Shown piece by piece: positions 23,546 to 34,837 of a DNA stretch of 64,000 nucleotides. Each line of letters begins with the position of its first letter. The first letter of the stretch is position 1. Below the pieces are notes generated by a model. The model was not told where the DNA came from, made no database searches, and saw nothing but the letters and a program-made list of their open reading frames with translations. The stretch comes from Tetracladium setigerum (Eukaryota > Ascomycota > Leotiomycetes > Helotiales): the NCBI GenBank assembly GCA_031472005.1, contig PZJY01000010.1:2350512-2414511 (forward strand), in the 5' to 3' direction. Made by a program: the position numbers and the translations under genes.

Positions 23546-25785
23546 GCCGAGAGGAAGCTGGTGTGTATAGTATGTAGATAAAGTTGGGTGGAGAGTGGGA
23601 TAACTTGTTCCTTTCCGAGGATTATTGCAGATGGGAAGTCGACGAGTTATTGAGAGAGACGAGTTTGATTCCAGATCAGCGTGGATAACGGGTGTCCCTT
23701 ATCATATTGAATTAGGGTTCAGACTGCACAACGAATTGCGGCAGCGAGAGAGGAACGTGATTTGAACTGATTGCGAAGATGTGATGATGATATTCCCGCC
23801 AGAAAACCAAAAATAGGATTTCACGATCCGGAAACTTGCGGGCGAGGTGGGGAGGTGGGCTGTCGCGCAGGTCTAGTCAGCACAAGAGAATGGCATGTGA
23901 AAGTTCCACATTCTAGGCGAGTCTTGGAGAAAAGTCGAAGACGTCTAGAAAGCACTAGACTAGAGTATAAATGAGTTCAGTCTAGAACGTGATTATGTCA
24001 AAGTGATAATATTTTCTTTGTGTGAATCATCCTCACTTCTTGGTAAATGTAGGAGCGCTTGAAAAGAAGATTCATTTATTCTCTAAGCGCCGTTCTTCAC
24101 AACATGATTTGAAGACACCAATTACTCCGATTCTATCTTATTTGCAATACTCTTAATGCAGAGGAACTTTGCCTTGAAATAACCAGTTCTGTACATGTTT
24201 CGTGTGACGGTATTGGCCCTTCATCTCCTCTACTCCACTATCATCCTACCTAAATGCCTGCAAGTAGTTAAATGATTTGGTTGCATACTTAAGCAGATTC
24301 AGTGGCCTTTCCTTCTCGACTTCTTTACAAACGCATCAAGAAAATAGTTCCTATCGTATAACTATAAAGCGGGTAGATCAAGTGAGAGAACAGGCTGTCG
24401 AAAAACTTCTTAAGTCTTGATCCAAAATTGCCGAAATTGGGGATATTTTCATCAAAGATATAGATCTAAATAAATACCTGCATTACTTCCTTATTTCGTC
24501 GGTATTTTTTCTTATCTTTTCATGGTAATATAGATGGCGCAATACAAGCTGTTGTGCTTAAGTTGGCTGGGAAGGTCATCGACGAATTTAGCAAGACTCC
24601 TAAACATATCTCCTTTAAAATACTTCATACAACTTTTCATAACAAATGCTATACGCGCAACCCACTCAACTATTGTTATTTTATGAACGCCAGATTACCA
24701 CAAAGATAAACTGTAGACGCGGAATTTAAGTATCTAAAATCTGTGAATTTTGGACACCTCTGCAAAATCTAAAAATCGGGCGGTCGGGCGTCGATGGGTC
24801 TTGGGAAAGTTAGATTGGAAAGAACTAGGTAAGAATATGAAGTGATAGATAGTAATTTTAGGAAGATTGTGTGTCTTGAAAGAATTGTGACTTCCATTTA
24901 GAGGCGATTCATTTTGTTCTCATGTCAAACTAGTCAATGTTCTTTGTGTACTGGCTTCCTATATATATTTCCTTTGTGACAGAACCCTCCCTCAGATGTT
25001 TGAACATGCTTAGAGCTACTCGATCATTTATACAATCGGGGTTTAACCACAGCCGCTGTGTTGGGTAACATCGCCCACTCTTATTCTCGGCTGATCGTTC
25101 GTTGACAATCCGAGGAGACTAGGTTCATCTTCATATTGGGAAGCTGCCAATCTGTGCCAAGTAAGTACCTGGTCTGCAAAGATAACCTCAAACCAGAATC
25201 ATATACTTATCAAGTCTTAGTGGGATCCTATTTGACTGCTGAACCTTCAACGAGTGCTGTGGCATCGAACATCAAAGATTCGAGGCCAATTAGATGTAGA
25301 ATAACACTAAGGAAATCTTTCATTGGCCCCAAATCTTTCTATACCCAATACTGGGGAGTGATCTGACTAGCAATAAAGTTCTAGCTCATCTAGAGTAAGT
25401 GGAATCGTCGGAAGTAATGTTCAAAAATGTGTTGTTTAAGTGTTCCAGGCTTGTGGACGTGTGCCACCACTTTTGAAACTTGTTTATCAAGATTGTTCTA
25501 CTGGCAGGCCAGGTACTGCAAGTCTCAAAGAGGAAGGTATTGCAAGCTTAGTTGATGTCATATATTAATCATCGTCAACCAGCTTCTGCTATATAGTTAG
25601 ATAGTCAGCCCAACAACTCGTTCCATTATTTAGTATTCAGCAAATCAAGTCCAATCAAGTCACTGACGTTCCTGGTATGCGAACGCCACTCACCCCCACC
25701 CCACCCCACCATCCTTTCCCTCCACACCGCCCGGCAAAATGCTGACCAGATTAGATCTCATTCAATTTCGGGCCAGACCTTCGCC
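23546..25785. other. 2.2 kb intergenic region between divergent genes
   Basis: No supportable gene. Base composition becomes AT-rich from about 24000 to 25650. It contains the upstream regions of the membrane protein gene (minus) and the hydrolase gene (plus). A C-rich pyrimidine tract (25690-25735) lies just before the plus-strand start, as often seen in fungal promoters. Confidence 0.55.
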
Positions 25786-26805
25786 ATGAGAATCCAATCC
25801 TCCTCCTTGGTTGTTGGACCAATGCTGCTCTTTTCGTTCCTCTCTGTGCCCATGGTGGTCTTCGCAAAGCCCAAGCCAATGGTTGTCAACACCTGGCCTT
25901 TTACTGCAGCGACCTACGAAGCATACAAAATCCTTGTTGCCAGCTCCCAAAGCGACCCAATTGATGCTGTTGTCGCCGGTTGTTCAAAATCGGAAGAACT
26001 TCAGAATGATTTTACAGTGGGATGGGGCGGCTCTCCGGATGCCAACGGCGAGACCACACTGGATGCACTTGTCATGCAAGGAAGCGATCAGAATACAGGT
26101 GCGGTGACTGGGCTGAGGGGGATTAAGGATGCGACTAAAGTTGCGAGGGATGTCCTCCGTTTGACAACACACAGTATGCTTTCAGGAAATCTGGCCACTG
26201 ACTTTGCCGTGGGTTTGGGATATAAGAAGGAAGATTTGACGAGCGACCATAGTCGAAAGCAGCATGCAGACTGGGTTGCGTCAGGGTGTGTATCGAGCTT
26301 CTGGGTCGACGGACGAGGTTGTGACGCCAACAAGACAGATGCTACACTGAAAATACGGTCTCCATTCAATGAACATAACCATGACACGATTGGTCAGATC
26401 GCACTTCAGTCGGATGGAAGAATGGCGATTGGTATGTCTTCCAACGGAGCAACACACAAGATTCCAGGCCGAGTTGGGGATGCTCCGATTCCAGGCGCGG
26501 GTGGCTATGTTGATGACAAGGTAGGAGCGTGTGTTGCAACTGGCGATGGGGATGTCATGATGCGATACCTTCCTTCCTTCCAGGCCGTGGATCTCATGAG
26601 AAGAGGCTCTTCACCTCGTGGCGCTGCCCAAGCTGCTATCAAGAAGATTGCGAAAGTGTATCCAAATTTTGCTGGTGCTATCGTTTGTGTACACAAGACA
26701 GGAAAGCATGGTGCTGCGTATCAGGGGTTTGGGTGGTTCACCTACAGCTTGCAGGATAGTGGAAGCAGTGAGAAGGATGTGCAGCTCATCTCGGTCAGTC
26801 TCTAG
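25786..26805 (+). CDS. Secreted N4-(beta-N-acetylglucosaminyl)-L-asparaginase (aspartylglucosaminidase) family protein
   Basis: A single exon of 339 residues. A signal peptide occupies about residues 1-27 (hydrophobic core LVVGPMLLFSFLSVPMVVFA). The N-terminal nucleophile hydrolase pattern is clear: an alpha-chain with VVNTWPFTAATYEAYKIL and VGWGGSPDANGETTLDAL, then the autocleavage site HNHDTIGQ with the nucleophile Thr at about residue 201. The beta-chain follows with SSNGATHKIPGRVGDAPIPG and a GGYVDD segment. Family enzymes cleave the GlcNAc-Asn bond of N-glycan remnants in lysosomes or outside the cell after self-cleavage into two chains. The fungal copy probably acts in the vacuole or is secreted. 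All landmarks are present, so it should be active. Confidence 0.9.
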   Translation: MRIQSSSLVVGPMLLFSFLSVPMVVFAKPKPMVVNTWPFTAATYEAYKILVASSQSDPIDAVVAGCSKSEELQNDFTVGWGGSPDANGETTLDALVMQGSDQNTGAVTGLRGIKDATKVARDVLRLTTHSMLSGNLATDFAVGLGYKKEDLTSDHSRKQHADWVASGCVSSFWVDGRGCDANKTDATLKIRSPFNEHNHDTIGQIALQSDGRMAIGMSSNGATHKIPGRVGDAPIPGAGGYVDDKVGACVATGDGDVMMRYLPSFQAVDLMRRGSSPRGAAQAAIKKIAKVYPNFAGAIVCVHKTGKHGAAYQGFGWFTYSLQDSGSSEKDVQLISVSL

Positions 26806-29620
26806 GAAGGACGAGGAGGGACATTATAGCAAGAACGGAGAAAGAACTGTATTGTTGGCATTGGGAGCTGTTTAGTCGGTTCTATCTACGAATAACTCCA
26901 AACTCTGACCATTACTTCCGTCTTCACGTCCTTGTGAAATCGTTACCAGACGCACGGAGGGTATACCACTTCCCAGCGGAGGAGTACCAAGATTTAGGGA
27001 GTGACAATAAACATATTTTTTTGTAAGGGCTCTGGCACCAAAGAAAGTAAGTACAAAATCACCTAACAATAAACAGTTGGGAGCCTTACTATATGTTAGT
27101 GCAAAGATAACCATTCTGAATAAGTATAGATGCAGGGTTCTGGCTGACTCTCTGAATGATTTGACACTGGCTCGTAACCGCACTATTCCTTGCGAAAGAT
27201 CTAATAGCTGTTCATACAAGCTTCTGTATGCACATATTAACAGTTCTTACGCTATACTAGGCATGAAATGTACCCAGTTCAACGGCTGTTTAAAGTCTTT
27301 TGCTCAATCCTCTGTGACGCTCATGAGTTGCGAGATGAACCTCTTGGCTTAAATTAACACGAAGTCTTTTCGTAAAGGAGTCTGATCTCACGCACTTAGA
27401 GTGCGTTCCGGTCTTTTTGTTATGTGTAGATCCATTTCCTGGAGATGTTGGAACATATTGCCGCAATTGAGAGCCAGAGGGAATTACTGCGCGATCTAGG
27501 CCTGCTTCAAATTCATCTCTGTCCCTCCTTCGGTTTGCCTCACGAATCAGAGGACTTCTAGCCCTTTCCATGGCGTACAGAAGTGCAGCTGTCTCTAAAG
27601 GGTACTTTGGTACCAAAATAGTTCTTATAACATTGACGGCAGTTATTTTGACGTTCTGCTGGTCACGAATGTGTGCGTGACGGTTTGCCCCACGTAACGC
27701 CAGCTCCTTCATGATCAACAAATAGGACCGACCGCTCCAGAAAAATAATAGCCGTAGGTATAGCTCCCTTCGCACTGAGTAGCTGATTTACTATAACTAA
27801 AAGAAATAATTTTTAAACAATAAATTTATAAACTTCTAAAGAGAAATTTATAATCCTAAAACTGCAGATTCGTTTCGCCACAAGGTGCGTCTGTATGGGA
27901 GGTCACCGCATTGATAACAGTTCAATTGACTAAGAGCTCTTGGCACTTTTGATGTCCACTGACTGCGGTGAAAGGTTGAGGAAAAATCACGTCCTATGGG
28001 GCGGCTGTTGAGACTTTCCTTCTTTGGCCTTGCTGCGTGAGTTTACCAGCTCTGGCTAGTATTAAGGTTGGGCGGCCCGCTTTACAAGGCTTACGAAGCC
28101 ATAGATACCTCACCTCCAAAGCGGGGTTATCCAAGCTGTCAGTTTTCTCAACTTGGTGCTTATCAAGATCTATAGTTGAAGATTGAGGTGCTTACGAATT
28201 ATGGTTAATGTAAAAACAGGTACCCGACGCTCAAACCCTTGGGGTGATTGCTGCTTGTGGCAATCAAGACTCGTTCGGCGAGCCGCGATTGCTTGCAGTC
28301 AGCTTATGAGAGAACACAACTCACTAGATGCTGACTCTACAACTTCATTTCACTTCATTTGTGGCTTCCTACCTTAAGCACGCCAACTCATGCACCTGAT
28401 ATCTCCCTTTTTATTACGTGGGGGAGAGCTATGTCTTCTTTTGCCGCAACCAGCTCAGTTCTAATCACTTCCTAAAGTCTTCACTTAAAGCGCTTAGTTA
28501 TCAATTTGCTTGGTGATATTTACTTTGACGTATCACGTCTAATATCTGAATACTATAGATGATTTAGAAGAATCTTAGAGGGAAATAGCTTAAATAGGCT
28601 GTCAAATGGGGCCTCATGGGGCGGTTTTTCAGGTCAGCGCCCTAACCCATGGTTAACCGGCCCTATAATGCCCTCGGCCTAACCCGACCTATAGAGCCTT
28701 ATCGAGTGCTAAGTGGACTATTAAGTCTAGTATATTTTTAGTTTTATATTTATATTTATTTAAAGGCTTTTTAAAGAGCTTTAATAGCGTAGCAGGCCCT
28801 ACAAATAATAAATTTACTCGACCTATAGGCCGAATAAAAAAAATCCCGCTCTAGAGGACGGATAACCGTGGATTTCTTAGCAACTCTCGATTTTTTATAG
28901 TCCAAGCTCAACGGGACAAGAGACTCCGCATCGGTTCAAATCCAAGGTTAGGCGCATTTAGGAACACCGATCTCGCTGAATAATTCCTCTTAGAAATTTA
29001 ACACAAAGAATCCGAATCTTGTCTACCTATCCATAGTATCGCCATACCGCCGAACCGTGCTACCATGCCAACTTCCAACCTATCCCAGTGCCTTCTGATT
29101 CTCGCAATTTCACTATGAGCAGCTTTGACATATATTGCAGAAGCCATCAAAGGGCTACAGCGCTATTGTTTTGGTCAAGCTGACACAACATGCACCTCGT
29201 CTCCAAAGATAGCAATTTCTTGAGGCGAAGGAAGTGGCAAGTAAGATCTCCAGTTCACACCTATGCTGTACCATCCGCCGAAATCGCTATTTCCGGCGGT
29301 TGTTATCGAAAGTTTAGTGATTAATCTAACTCCTTACGATATTCAGGTTCTTTCGTGGTTCAGATCGCACGTGGTAGATTGCACTGATTCTCTTGGATCT
29401 CCTCAAATGGCTCGAGTACACATTATCTCTTACTTTGTCGGGTTAACTCGGTATTATTGCAAGAAGTATAAAAGAAGGCCAAACTGCTCAATATTTCTAT
29501 TTTCGCTCGGCATCCTTCTCCATTAATTAGTCTTCACAGTACCGAGACTAACTTACATTCTGACTTTCATTCGACTAGTTGTTAACTTCATCCACTCCAT
29601 CCCCCAAAGCCACTCCGACA
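26806..29620. other. 2.8 kb AT-rich region with no firm gene
   Basis: AT-rich sequence with scattered GC-richer islands. The stretch 28590-28870 looks like degraded repeat sequence: runs of AT interrupted by GC-rich blocks such as CCTAACCC and GGCCCTATAA. One unrecognised minus-strand open frame (27290-27775) is listed separately. This is where the window changes from conserved arm to accessory content. Confidence 0.5.
27290..27775 (-). CDS. Hypothetical open frame, doubtful
   Basis: An open frame of 161 codons, rich in Arg and Ser, with no recognised domain or signal peptide. An internal Met gives a version beginning MKELALRGANRHAHIRDQ. It is more GC-balanced than its AT-rich surroundings, and the segment IRTILVPKYPLETAALLYAM looks protein-like. 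It could be a gene fragment or chance. No neighbour suggests a role. Confidence 0.22.
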   Translation of the reverse strand: MRRELYLRLLFFWSGRSYLLIMKELALRGANRHAHIRDQQNVKITAVNVIRTILVPKYPLETAALLYAMERARSPLIREANRRRDRDEFEAGLDRAVIPSGSQLRQYVPTSPGNGSTHNKKTGTHSKCVRSDSFTKRLRVNLSQEVHLATHERHRGLSKRL

Positions 29621-30567
29621 ATGAAGTCAAACGCTCTTCGATGGGCGGCCATAATGGTCGTCGTGGGATCTGCGCACAGTCTTTCTGTTGCCAAAAGGTA
29701 AGTCACCAGGAGCCCGGTTCTGAAACACATAATTGATTGGCTTTTTTTAGTATGGAAGACCGCGGCATTGAGAAAAATGAATATCTCGATCTTTGTCACA
29801 ACGCGATAAATTGCGAGGTCTACGTCGATGGAGAAATCTCCAGGATTCGCTTCACCGAGGGAACTGAGCCCGGAACCGCCAGCTATGAGGAGCATGTTGG
29901 AATCATTGGTACAAACAGCACCCTGTCACAGAACACAACTTCGAAGGTTGAGAAGCGACAGAATGTCAAAGTAGTCACCTACCTTTCAGCTGCCAGGAAC
30001 ACTATCAACTATGGAAACCAGAACCCAGGCGATATTGTTCACTCGCCACTATGGGACAATTGTAACGAATCCGCGTGCCGAACGGCTGACACTTGGAAGT
30101 ACAGCAATTACGTTCAGGGTGCACCCTCAGGGACTGGCGGTACTATGCCTCAGAGCAAGGGGCTTCTTGTGCGAGCAACTGGCAAATATCCCGGCTGGAA
30201 TTACCGAAATAAACTCGTTGAATCAGTCAAGCAGGTCATTTACAAAGGCCAGAAATGGAATCGGAAGGATTGGTCGTGGAGCAGATGGACGGCCGGTGGA
30301 GTAGGTGGAACGTGGACTCATGGCAGTGGCACGAACTGGGAAGGCACACAATCCGACTACATTAGCGTGAGTATCTATAATGAGTGGCAGCAGGGTTCTA
30401 CACCTATGAGGAGCTTGGTCGGATTCGTTGACGTGTATGTTATGTATGCTCCTGAGAAGGTTGATGAAGGATGTCAACGTGTTTATGATCTCCTCGGCTC
30501 GTCTACTGGGATTGTAAATGGTATTGGAGGCGCTCTTTTTGGACTCCTCAGACTTACCTGTGGATAG
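29621..30567 (+). CDS. Secreted precursor with a Kex2-type cleavage site, unknown function
   Basis: Two exons, 29621-29697 and 29751-30567 (53-nt intron, gtaagt...ttttag), encode 297 residues. Exon 1 supplies a signal peptide (about 1-24, core AAIMVVVGSAHSLSVA). A pro-region of about 70 residues follows and ends in KR (VEKRQNVK), a typical Kex2 processing site. The mature part of about 200 residues is Trp-, Gly- and Asn-rich, with WNRKDWSWSRWTAGG and WTHGSGTNWEG. It has four Cys: two close together (NCNESAC) and two towards the end (EGCQRV and LTCG), which could form disulphides. No family is recognised. The layout (signal, pro-piece, dibasic site, compact Cys-paired domain) is that of secreted fungal effectors, killer-type proteins or pheromone-like factors; which one is unknown. 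Confidence 0.75.
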
Positions 30568-31047
30568 GCAGAGGTGATAGCTGCTTTAGCCATAGGATAC
30601 TTTTCAACATAGAACTAAATTGTGGTTTTTTCCTTTTGTTGCAGGCGAAGGACTCATGGCTCAGGGTAGGGAGGAAAGGAAAAGAGGATCAAACTTGGTT
30701 TCTGCCTTGTTGAGTTATTCAACAGAGAGATAACTATATACACATACCTCAATAAATTTTACTGTTCTGGAATAGAGATATCAGTCTGTGCAAGCTTTTT
30801 TTTTCATAGTGATATAACAAATGGTATTGGAAGAGTATATCTAAAATCGAACACCGCCTTGATGGCGGAGGGTCACGTGCAGAGCATCGCGAGAAGGGCT
30901 GAGTTCAACCACCAATTCGCCCTCGCAAGCGCCTTGACGAATATTGGTGACTGCACAGCCTCAGCCTCACTGTCCCAGAACATCTTTCAGAATGGAAAAC
31001 TTTCACCTCTTTATGTTCTTTCCTTATCATATACCCTGAGCAAAGAC
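30568..31047. other. Intergenic spacer
   Basis: About 480 bp with a T-rich tract at 30796-30806. The frame could extend upstream of the chosen start of the next gene to 30859, but that extension has no recognisable protein sequence. Confidence 0.5.
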
Positions 31048-32883
31048 ATGGATGATCCTCTGTCAATCACAGTCAGCGTCCTCTCGCTCGTTAGCCGTAG
31101 CATCACCACAATTCAAACATGCCAAAGATACGCCGCCATCTATCAAGACGCAGAACTATCAATGATATCGCTGCGAACAGAATGTTCTGCTATCAATCTA
31201 GCTCTTTCACAGATCCAAAGACTTATCACTCGCGACCAAAGACGGAATCTCAAGGATCGATTCGAGGATTATGTGCTGGTGGAATACGAATCGGTGTTGA
31301 CGGGCTGTCAACTGGTCTTCACTACGTTTAATGCACGTGCTTCCGAGCTAGGCTTGGATAAGGAAGATAGCTTGAAGGAAGCGACGGTCTGGGAGAAGGT
31401 CAAGTATGTGTGGAATGAGCCACAGATGGAATCGTTGCGTGGAGTCATTAGTGGGCAGGCGAATGCTGTTGGGATTCTTCTATCAGTTTTTCAGGCGTCC
31501 GTATATCTTTCCATTACATTCTCTGTCCTATAAAAGCCGAGCTGATCGTTTTCCAACAGAGAGAGTTCCGATAAAGCTTATAGTCTAATGAGAAACGACA
31601 GAGCAAGGACATCTTTCAGGCGAGTCGCTAATGATACTGCGTCTCTGATAAGATCATTGTCCGTATCGAATGCTTCCTCGAGAGATGAAGGTACATATGA
31701 AGGCACTGCAGAGTCCTTGCTTGGTGACGAGGACTTCTCATTCGACAACATCGTCCTCAATTCTACGGCCTACCGTAGAGCTTTTGTCAGACAACAGAGT
31801 AGGAAGCAGCTTAAAGAAAGTAACGACGACACTACGATAATTCCTGACGGTACCAAAAGGGCATTATCCATTATTTCAGGTGATACTGGGGTTAATATTC
31901 CGGCTGAAGGGACTCGTCGGTCACAAAACAAATCGGACGGTCTTGGACAGTCTGAAATACCTCCGCGCTTAGCAGCCCCTATCTACAAACAGTTTATGGC
32001 TAGCAAGAGCTTCCCTGCTACTCCACTGGAAACTCCCACACCGGAAGGGGTCCCAGCCGCTAAGCCGAAAGCCGACCCAGAAGTGGCTATTATCACGAAG
32101 CCCCCGGAAGTAGCTGCAAGCAGCAGCATATCACCGCTGAGCAAGACGGAGCTTACCTCTCAGGAAGGCATTCCATCCAACTCTACCAAAGCGTTACAAA
32201 CTAATCCAATACAGAGCTCTGGCATCGATAGGTCGGCCACTTTGGAGATTACTAATGCTGGATCAGAATATAATAATAATCATTTGACTCATTCGCAGAT
32301 AAACATGGGGCAGTCTGAACAACTGCCATTTTTCAAAGACTATTATTCCCAAGACGACATCCATCCTGGCGATAAAGTGTCAACACTTTGGGCATACCAG
32401 CCTCGAGCAGCTGATGAATTTGACCTAGAAAGAGGCCACATGCTAAAAGTTGTCGGGATCTGGGACGATGGCTGGGCAACAGGAGTACTAGCCAAAGAGC
32501 AAGCGCATGAGTGGGATGCGCAGAGGGAAGGGCAGGCAAGTGGTAGCTCAACAGATTTCGACGGCGAGATCAAAGCATTCCCACTTGTATGCGTTTGTAT
32601 GCCGGACCACTGGAGGAGTATAATAGAGGGGGAAAAGTCGTCAGAGATGGATTCTAATGTTGGCCGACAAATTGTAGAGTTCGGGACATCGTTGGAGTGC
32701 AAGCCTACACCTACCACGGTTGCGAAGGCCATAACGGAAGTTGGAGCTCTTAAATCAAGCTCTAGCCAGGATGAGAAAGTAAACACGCAGAAGTCATCTT
32801 TCACACGCAGGCTACTGAAAGTCTTACGAGCTCGTCAAATGCCACCTGAAGACCCTAGCTCGACGCCAGGATCCTCGACATGA
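31048..32883 (+). CDS. SH3-domain protein with a fungal STAND-type (Helo-like) N-terminal domain
   Basis: Two exons, 31048-31496 and 31560-32883 (63-nt intron), give 590 residues. Residues ~1-120 form a helical domain starting MDDPLSITVSVLSLVSRSIT and continuing with AELSMISLRTECSAINLALS. This resembles the N-terminal domain found in front of fungal STAND proteins. The middle is long, polar and Pro/Ser-rich, probably disordered. An SH3 domain lies near the C-terminus (about residues 410-490): VSTLWAYQPRAADEFDLERG, then VVGIWDDGWATGVL and the closing AFPLVCV. SH3 domains bind proline-rich partners. It stands a few kb from the NACHT/ankyrin and HET genes, so a role in the same signalling is a reasonable guess. 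The donor GTCCGT is weak but is the only one that keeps frame. Confidence 0.75.
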
Positions 32884-33321
32884 TATCGACCCTGGGTTGA
32901 GAGGATATCAGTGCTTGAAGGATACAAAAAGTGACTTTCCAAAAGCATCAATATTGAAGCAGCTAATACTTTCTTTCACTGGAGAACTCACAACTCACAT
33001 TCGCGGTATGGAATTATATTGGCATTTCGAAGCAGCAGCAGGTCACACCGTCTTACGCTAGGTACGAGTGGTTTCAATTCAATTTTTATTTATCTTGCAC
33101 CTTACCGAATGTCTCAGCCTCTTAGCTATATAGTGCTTGTTACCGGGATCACGTGGCATCCTAGGAGCCTCAAGCTCAGGAGTAGCATAGGTTCTAAGAG
33201 CTAAGCGGCTCTTAAGAATTACTTTCAAAGAACTCTTAGCTAATTACATAGTTTTAATCCAGAATTGAAAGATTAACACCAAAAGTAGATCCAAACAAAA
33301 AGCATTCCCAATCTCAAACTT
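32884..33321. other. Intergenic spacer with LTR-like fragment and inverted repeats
   Basis: Between convergent genes. It contains the repeat fragment at 33138-33190 and, at 33190-33245, short inverted repeats of AAGAGCTAAG / CTCTTAG type that could form hairpins near the 3' ends of both genes. Confidence 0.5.
33138..33190 (-). repeat. LTR-terminus fragment related to elements at 48.1 and 63.0 kb
   Basis: Begins TGTTAC, followed by CACGTGG, then AGGAGCCTCAAGCTCAGG and AGTAGCATA. The reverse complement of the end of the element at 63044-63489 reads TGTTAC...CACGTG...AGGAGCCTGAGGCTCGGG...AGTAGCATA, so the two match closely for about 50 bp in opposite orientation. Only the terminus is present here. 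Confidence 0.6.
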
Positions 33322-34422
33322 TTAGTTCACACCTAAATCCAACACTACTTTCCCCTTTGTTTTTCCACTTTCTAGTTTCGCAAAAGCCTCCTGGTACTTG
33401 TTGAATGGGTGAACGCTGTCCAATGCAACCTTACCAACGACGCCTGCTTCAATCAAGTCCGTTACTTTTTGAAGATCCTCTCCACTCGAAGCCATGATGA
33501 AGAACAAGTTCCTGATGTTCCCATCTACTCCAGCTGGCCTCACCTGCTCAGGTGGCTGGAATATACTTATTAAAACCCCACCATCTTTCACGGCCCACCA
33601 CGCATCCTCGAGCGACTTCCGACCAATACAATCAATCACAATATCAACTTTCTTTCCGTCTCCACTGACCCACTCCTTCAAATCCGTCTTGGTGTAATCA
33701 AGCACTTCATCAGCACCCAAAGACCTCACCCACTCCACGCTATCAGCACCACAGGTCGCAATAACTTCAGCGCCAGCCCACTTTGCAAGCTGGACCATCC
33801 AGACACCTACACCACCAGAAGCAGCGGTAATAAAGACCCGTTTCCCCTTTGCTCCATCCCCAGCTTTCGCTTCCAATCCAGCATGGACAAATAAAGCCTG
33901 CCAAGCCGTCTCCGCAGACATGGGGACCGTCGCTGACTGAGCCCATGAAAACTTCTTGGGTCGCTTCGCCATCTCCTCCGTCAGTAAAATCGAATACTCT
34001 CTTGCGCATCCCGTGCGATTATAGTTCGAACGCGCATATACTTCTGTTCCTGGCTGGAAGGGCGAGGAAGGTGGAGCGGTGACAACCGTGCCGGCGACGT
34101 CGTTGCAAGGGACGAGGACCTTGAGGGCAGTGAATTCAGGCGGAGCAGGGAAGTTCTTAGCCCAGAGTAATTCTCCATTGGTAATGGCGGTGGTATGTAC
34201 GCGGATAAGATGTTCGTTAAAGGAATGATTTGCCGTTGGCACAGGGTGATCAGTGACCATGATCACGGCCGTGGACATCTTGTCTGGTTGGAGGATTGCA
34301 TTTTGGGTCTTGGGGGTTGCCATTGATACGCTTGAGGTGAAGGTACGATGGAGTAAGTGTAGGGACTTTGATGATTTAGTGGCCTGTGATCCAATGAGTG
34401 AACGTAGACTTTGAGATAGCAT
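33322..34422 (-). CDS. MDR-family zinc-independent oxidoreductase (quinone reductase/enoyl reductase-like)
   Basis: A single exon of 366 residues. The first ~33 residues (MLSQSLRSLIGSQATKSSKS...) look like a mitochondrial presequence; a shorter cytosolic form could start at the Met at 34323. The GroES-like half includes VLVPCNDVAGTVV and the cofactor half has the nucleotide-binding motif ITAASGGVGVWMVQLAKWAG. Neither the catalytic nor the structural zinc ligands of classical alcohol dehydrogenases are seen, so it belongs with NADPH quinone reductases and trans-enoyl reductases. It is divergent from the cupin gene across a 415-bp shared promoter. The substrate is unknown. Confidence 0.85.
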   Translation of the reverse strand: MLSQSLRSLIGSQATKSSKSLHLLHRTFTSSVSMATPKTQNAILQPDKMSTAVIMVTDHPVPTANHSFNEHLIRVHTTAITNGELLWAKNFPAPPEFTALKVLVPCNDVAGTVVTAPPSSPFQPGTEVYARSNYNRTGCAREYSILLTEEMAKRPKKFSWAQSATVPMSAETAWQALFVHAGLEAKAGDGAKGKRVFITAASGGVGVWMVQLAKWAGAEVIATCGADSVEWVRSLGADEVLDYTKTDLKEWVSGDGKKVDIVIDCIGRKSLEDAWWAVKDGGVLISIFQPPEQVRPAGVDGNIRNLFFIMASSGEDLQKVTDLIEAGVVGKVALDSVHPFNKYQEAFAKLESGKTKGKVVLDLGVN

Positions 34423-34837
34423 TTGATATTCTGCAAGAATGAGAGGGTGGAAAGAGTGGACTTGATAGTATTTATACTCTATCCTTGGAGAAAGCACATG
34501 ATGCGGTGAATCCGGAGAACTTATGACCGCCGTGATTACGGAAGATATAACTGGAACAGTAGATTCCCGTTTCTCCACGGCTCACAGGGGATTTGATATG
34601 ATCTATCAACAAATCTGGCGTTGATGTGTAGTCAATGTGCATTGCCTATGCAGATTCCCGGATACCCCTCTTGTCGGGTATGTGGCTTATTTTGTAATAC
34701 CCGACTTGGCATAAATGAATCGAGATCTGAAAAGGTTACAGCAAAACATGTCAAAAGACTTCTTTGTGCACGCTCCCAATATTTTAGTTTTCGCAAAATA
34801 ATCATCAAAATCATTTTCCATATCTCAATATATCAAA
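34423..34837. promoter_or_regulatory. Shared divergent promoter of the oxidoreductase and cupin genes
   Basis: The 415 bp between two outward-facing start codons. No specific factor site is claimed. The arrangement suggests the two genes may be co-regulated. Confidence 0.45.

Noticed and set aside
28925..28950. B-box-like sequence GGTTCAAATCC suggesting a tRNA gene
   Set aside because: The T-stem pairs poorly and no matching acceptor or D-arm lies upstream, so no cloverleaf forms.
30859..31047. N-terminal extension of the SH3 protein
   Set aside because: The extra 63 residues lack any domain; the downstream Met starts the conserved helical domain directly.
33190..33245. Inverted repeats as a possible MITE or terminator hairpin
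   Set aside because: The arms are short and imperfect and no flanking duplication is seen, so only mentioned within the spacer.
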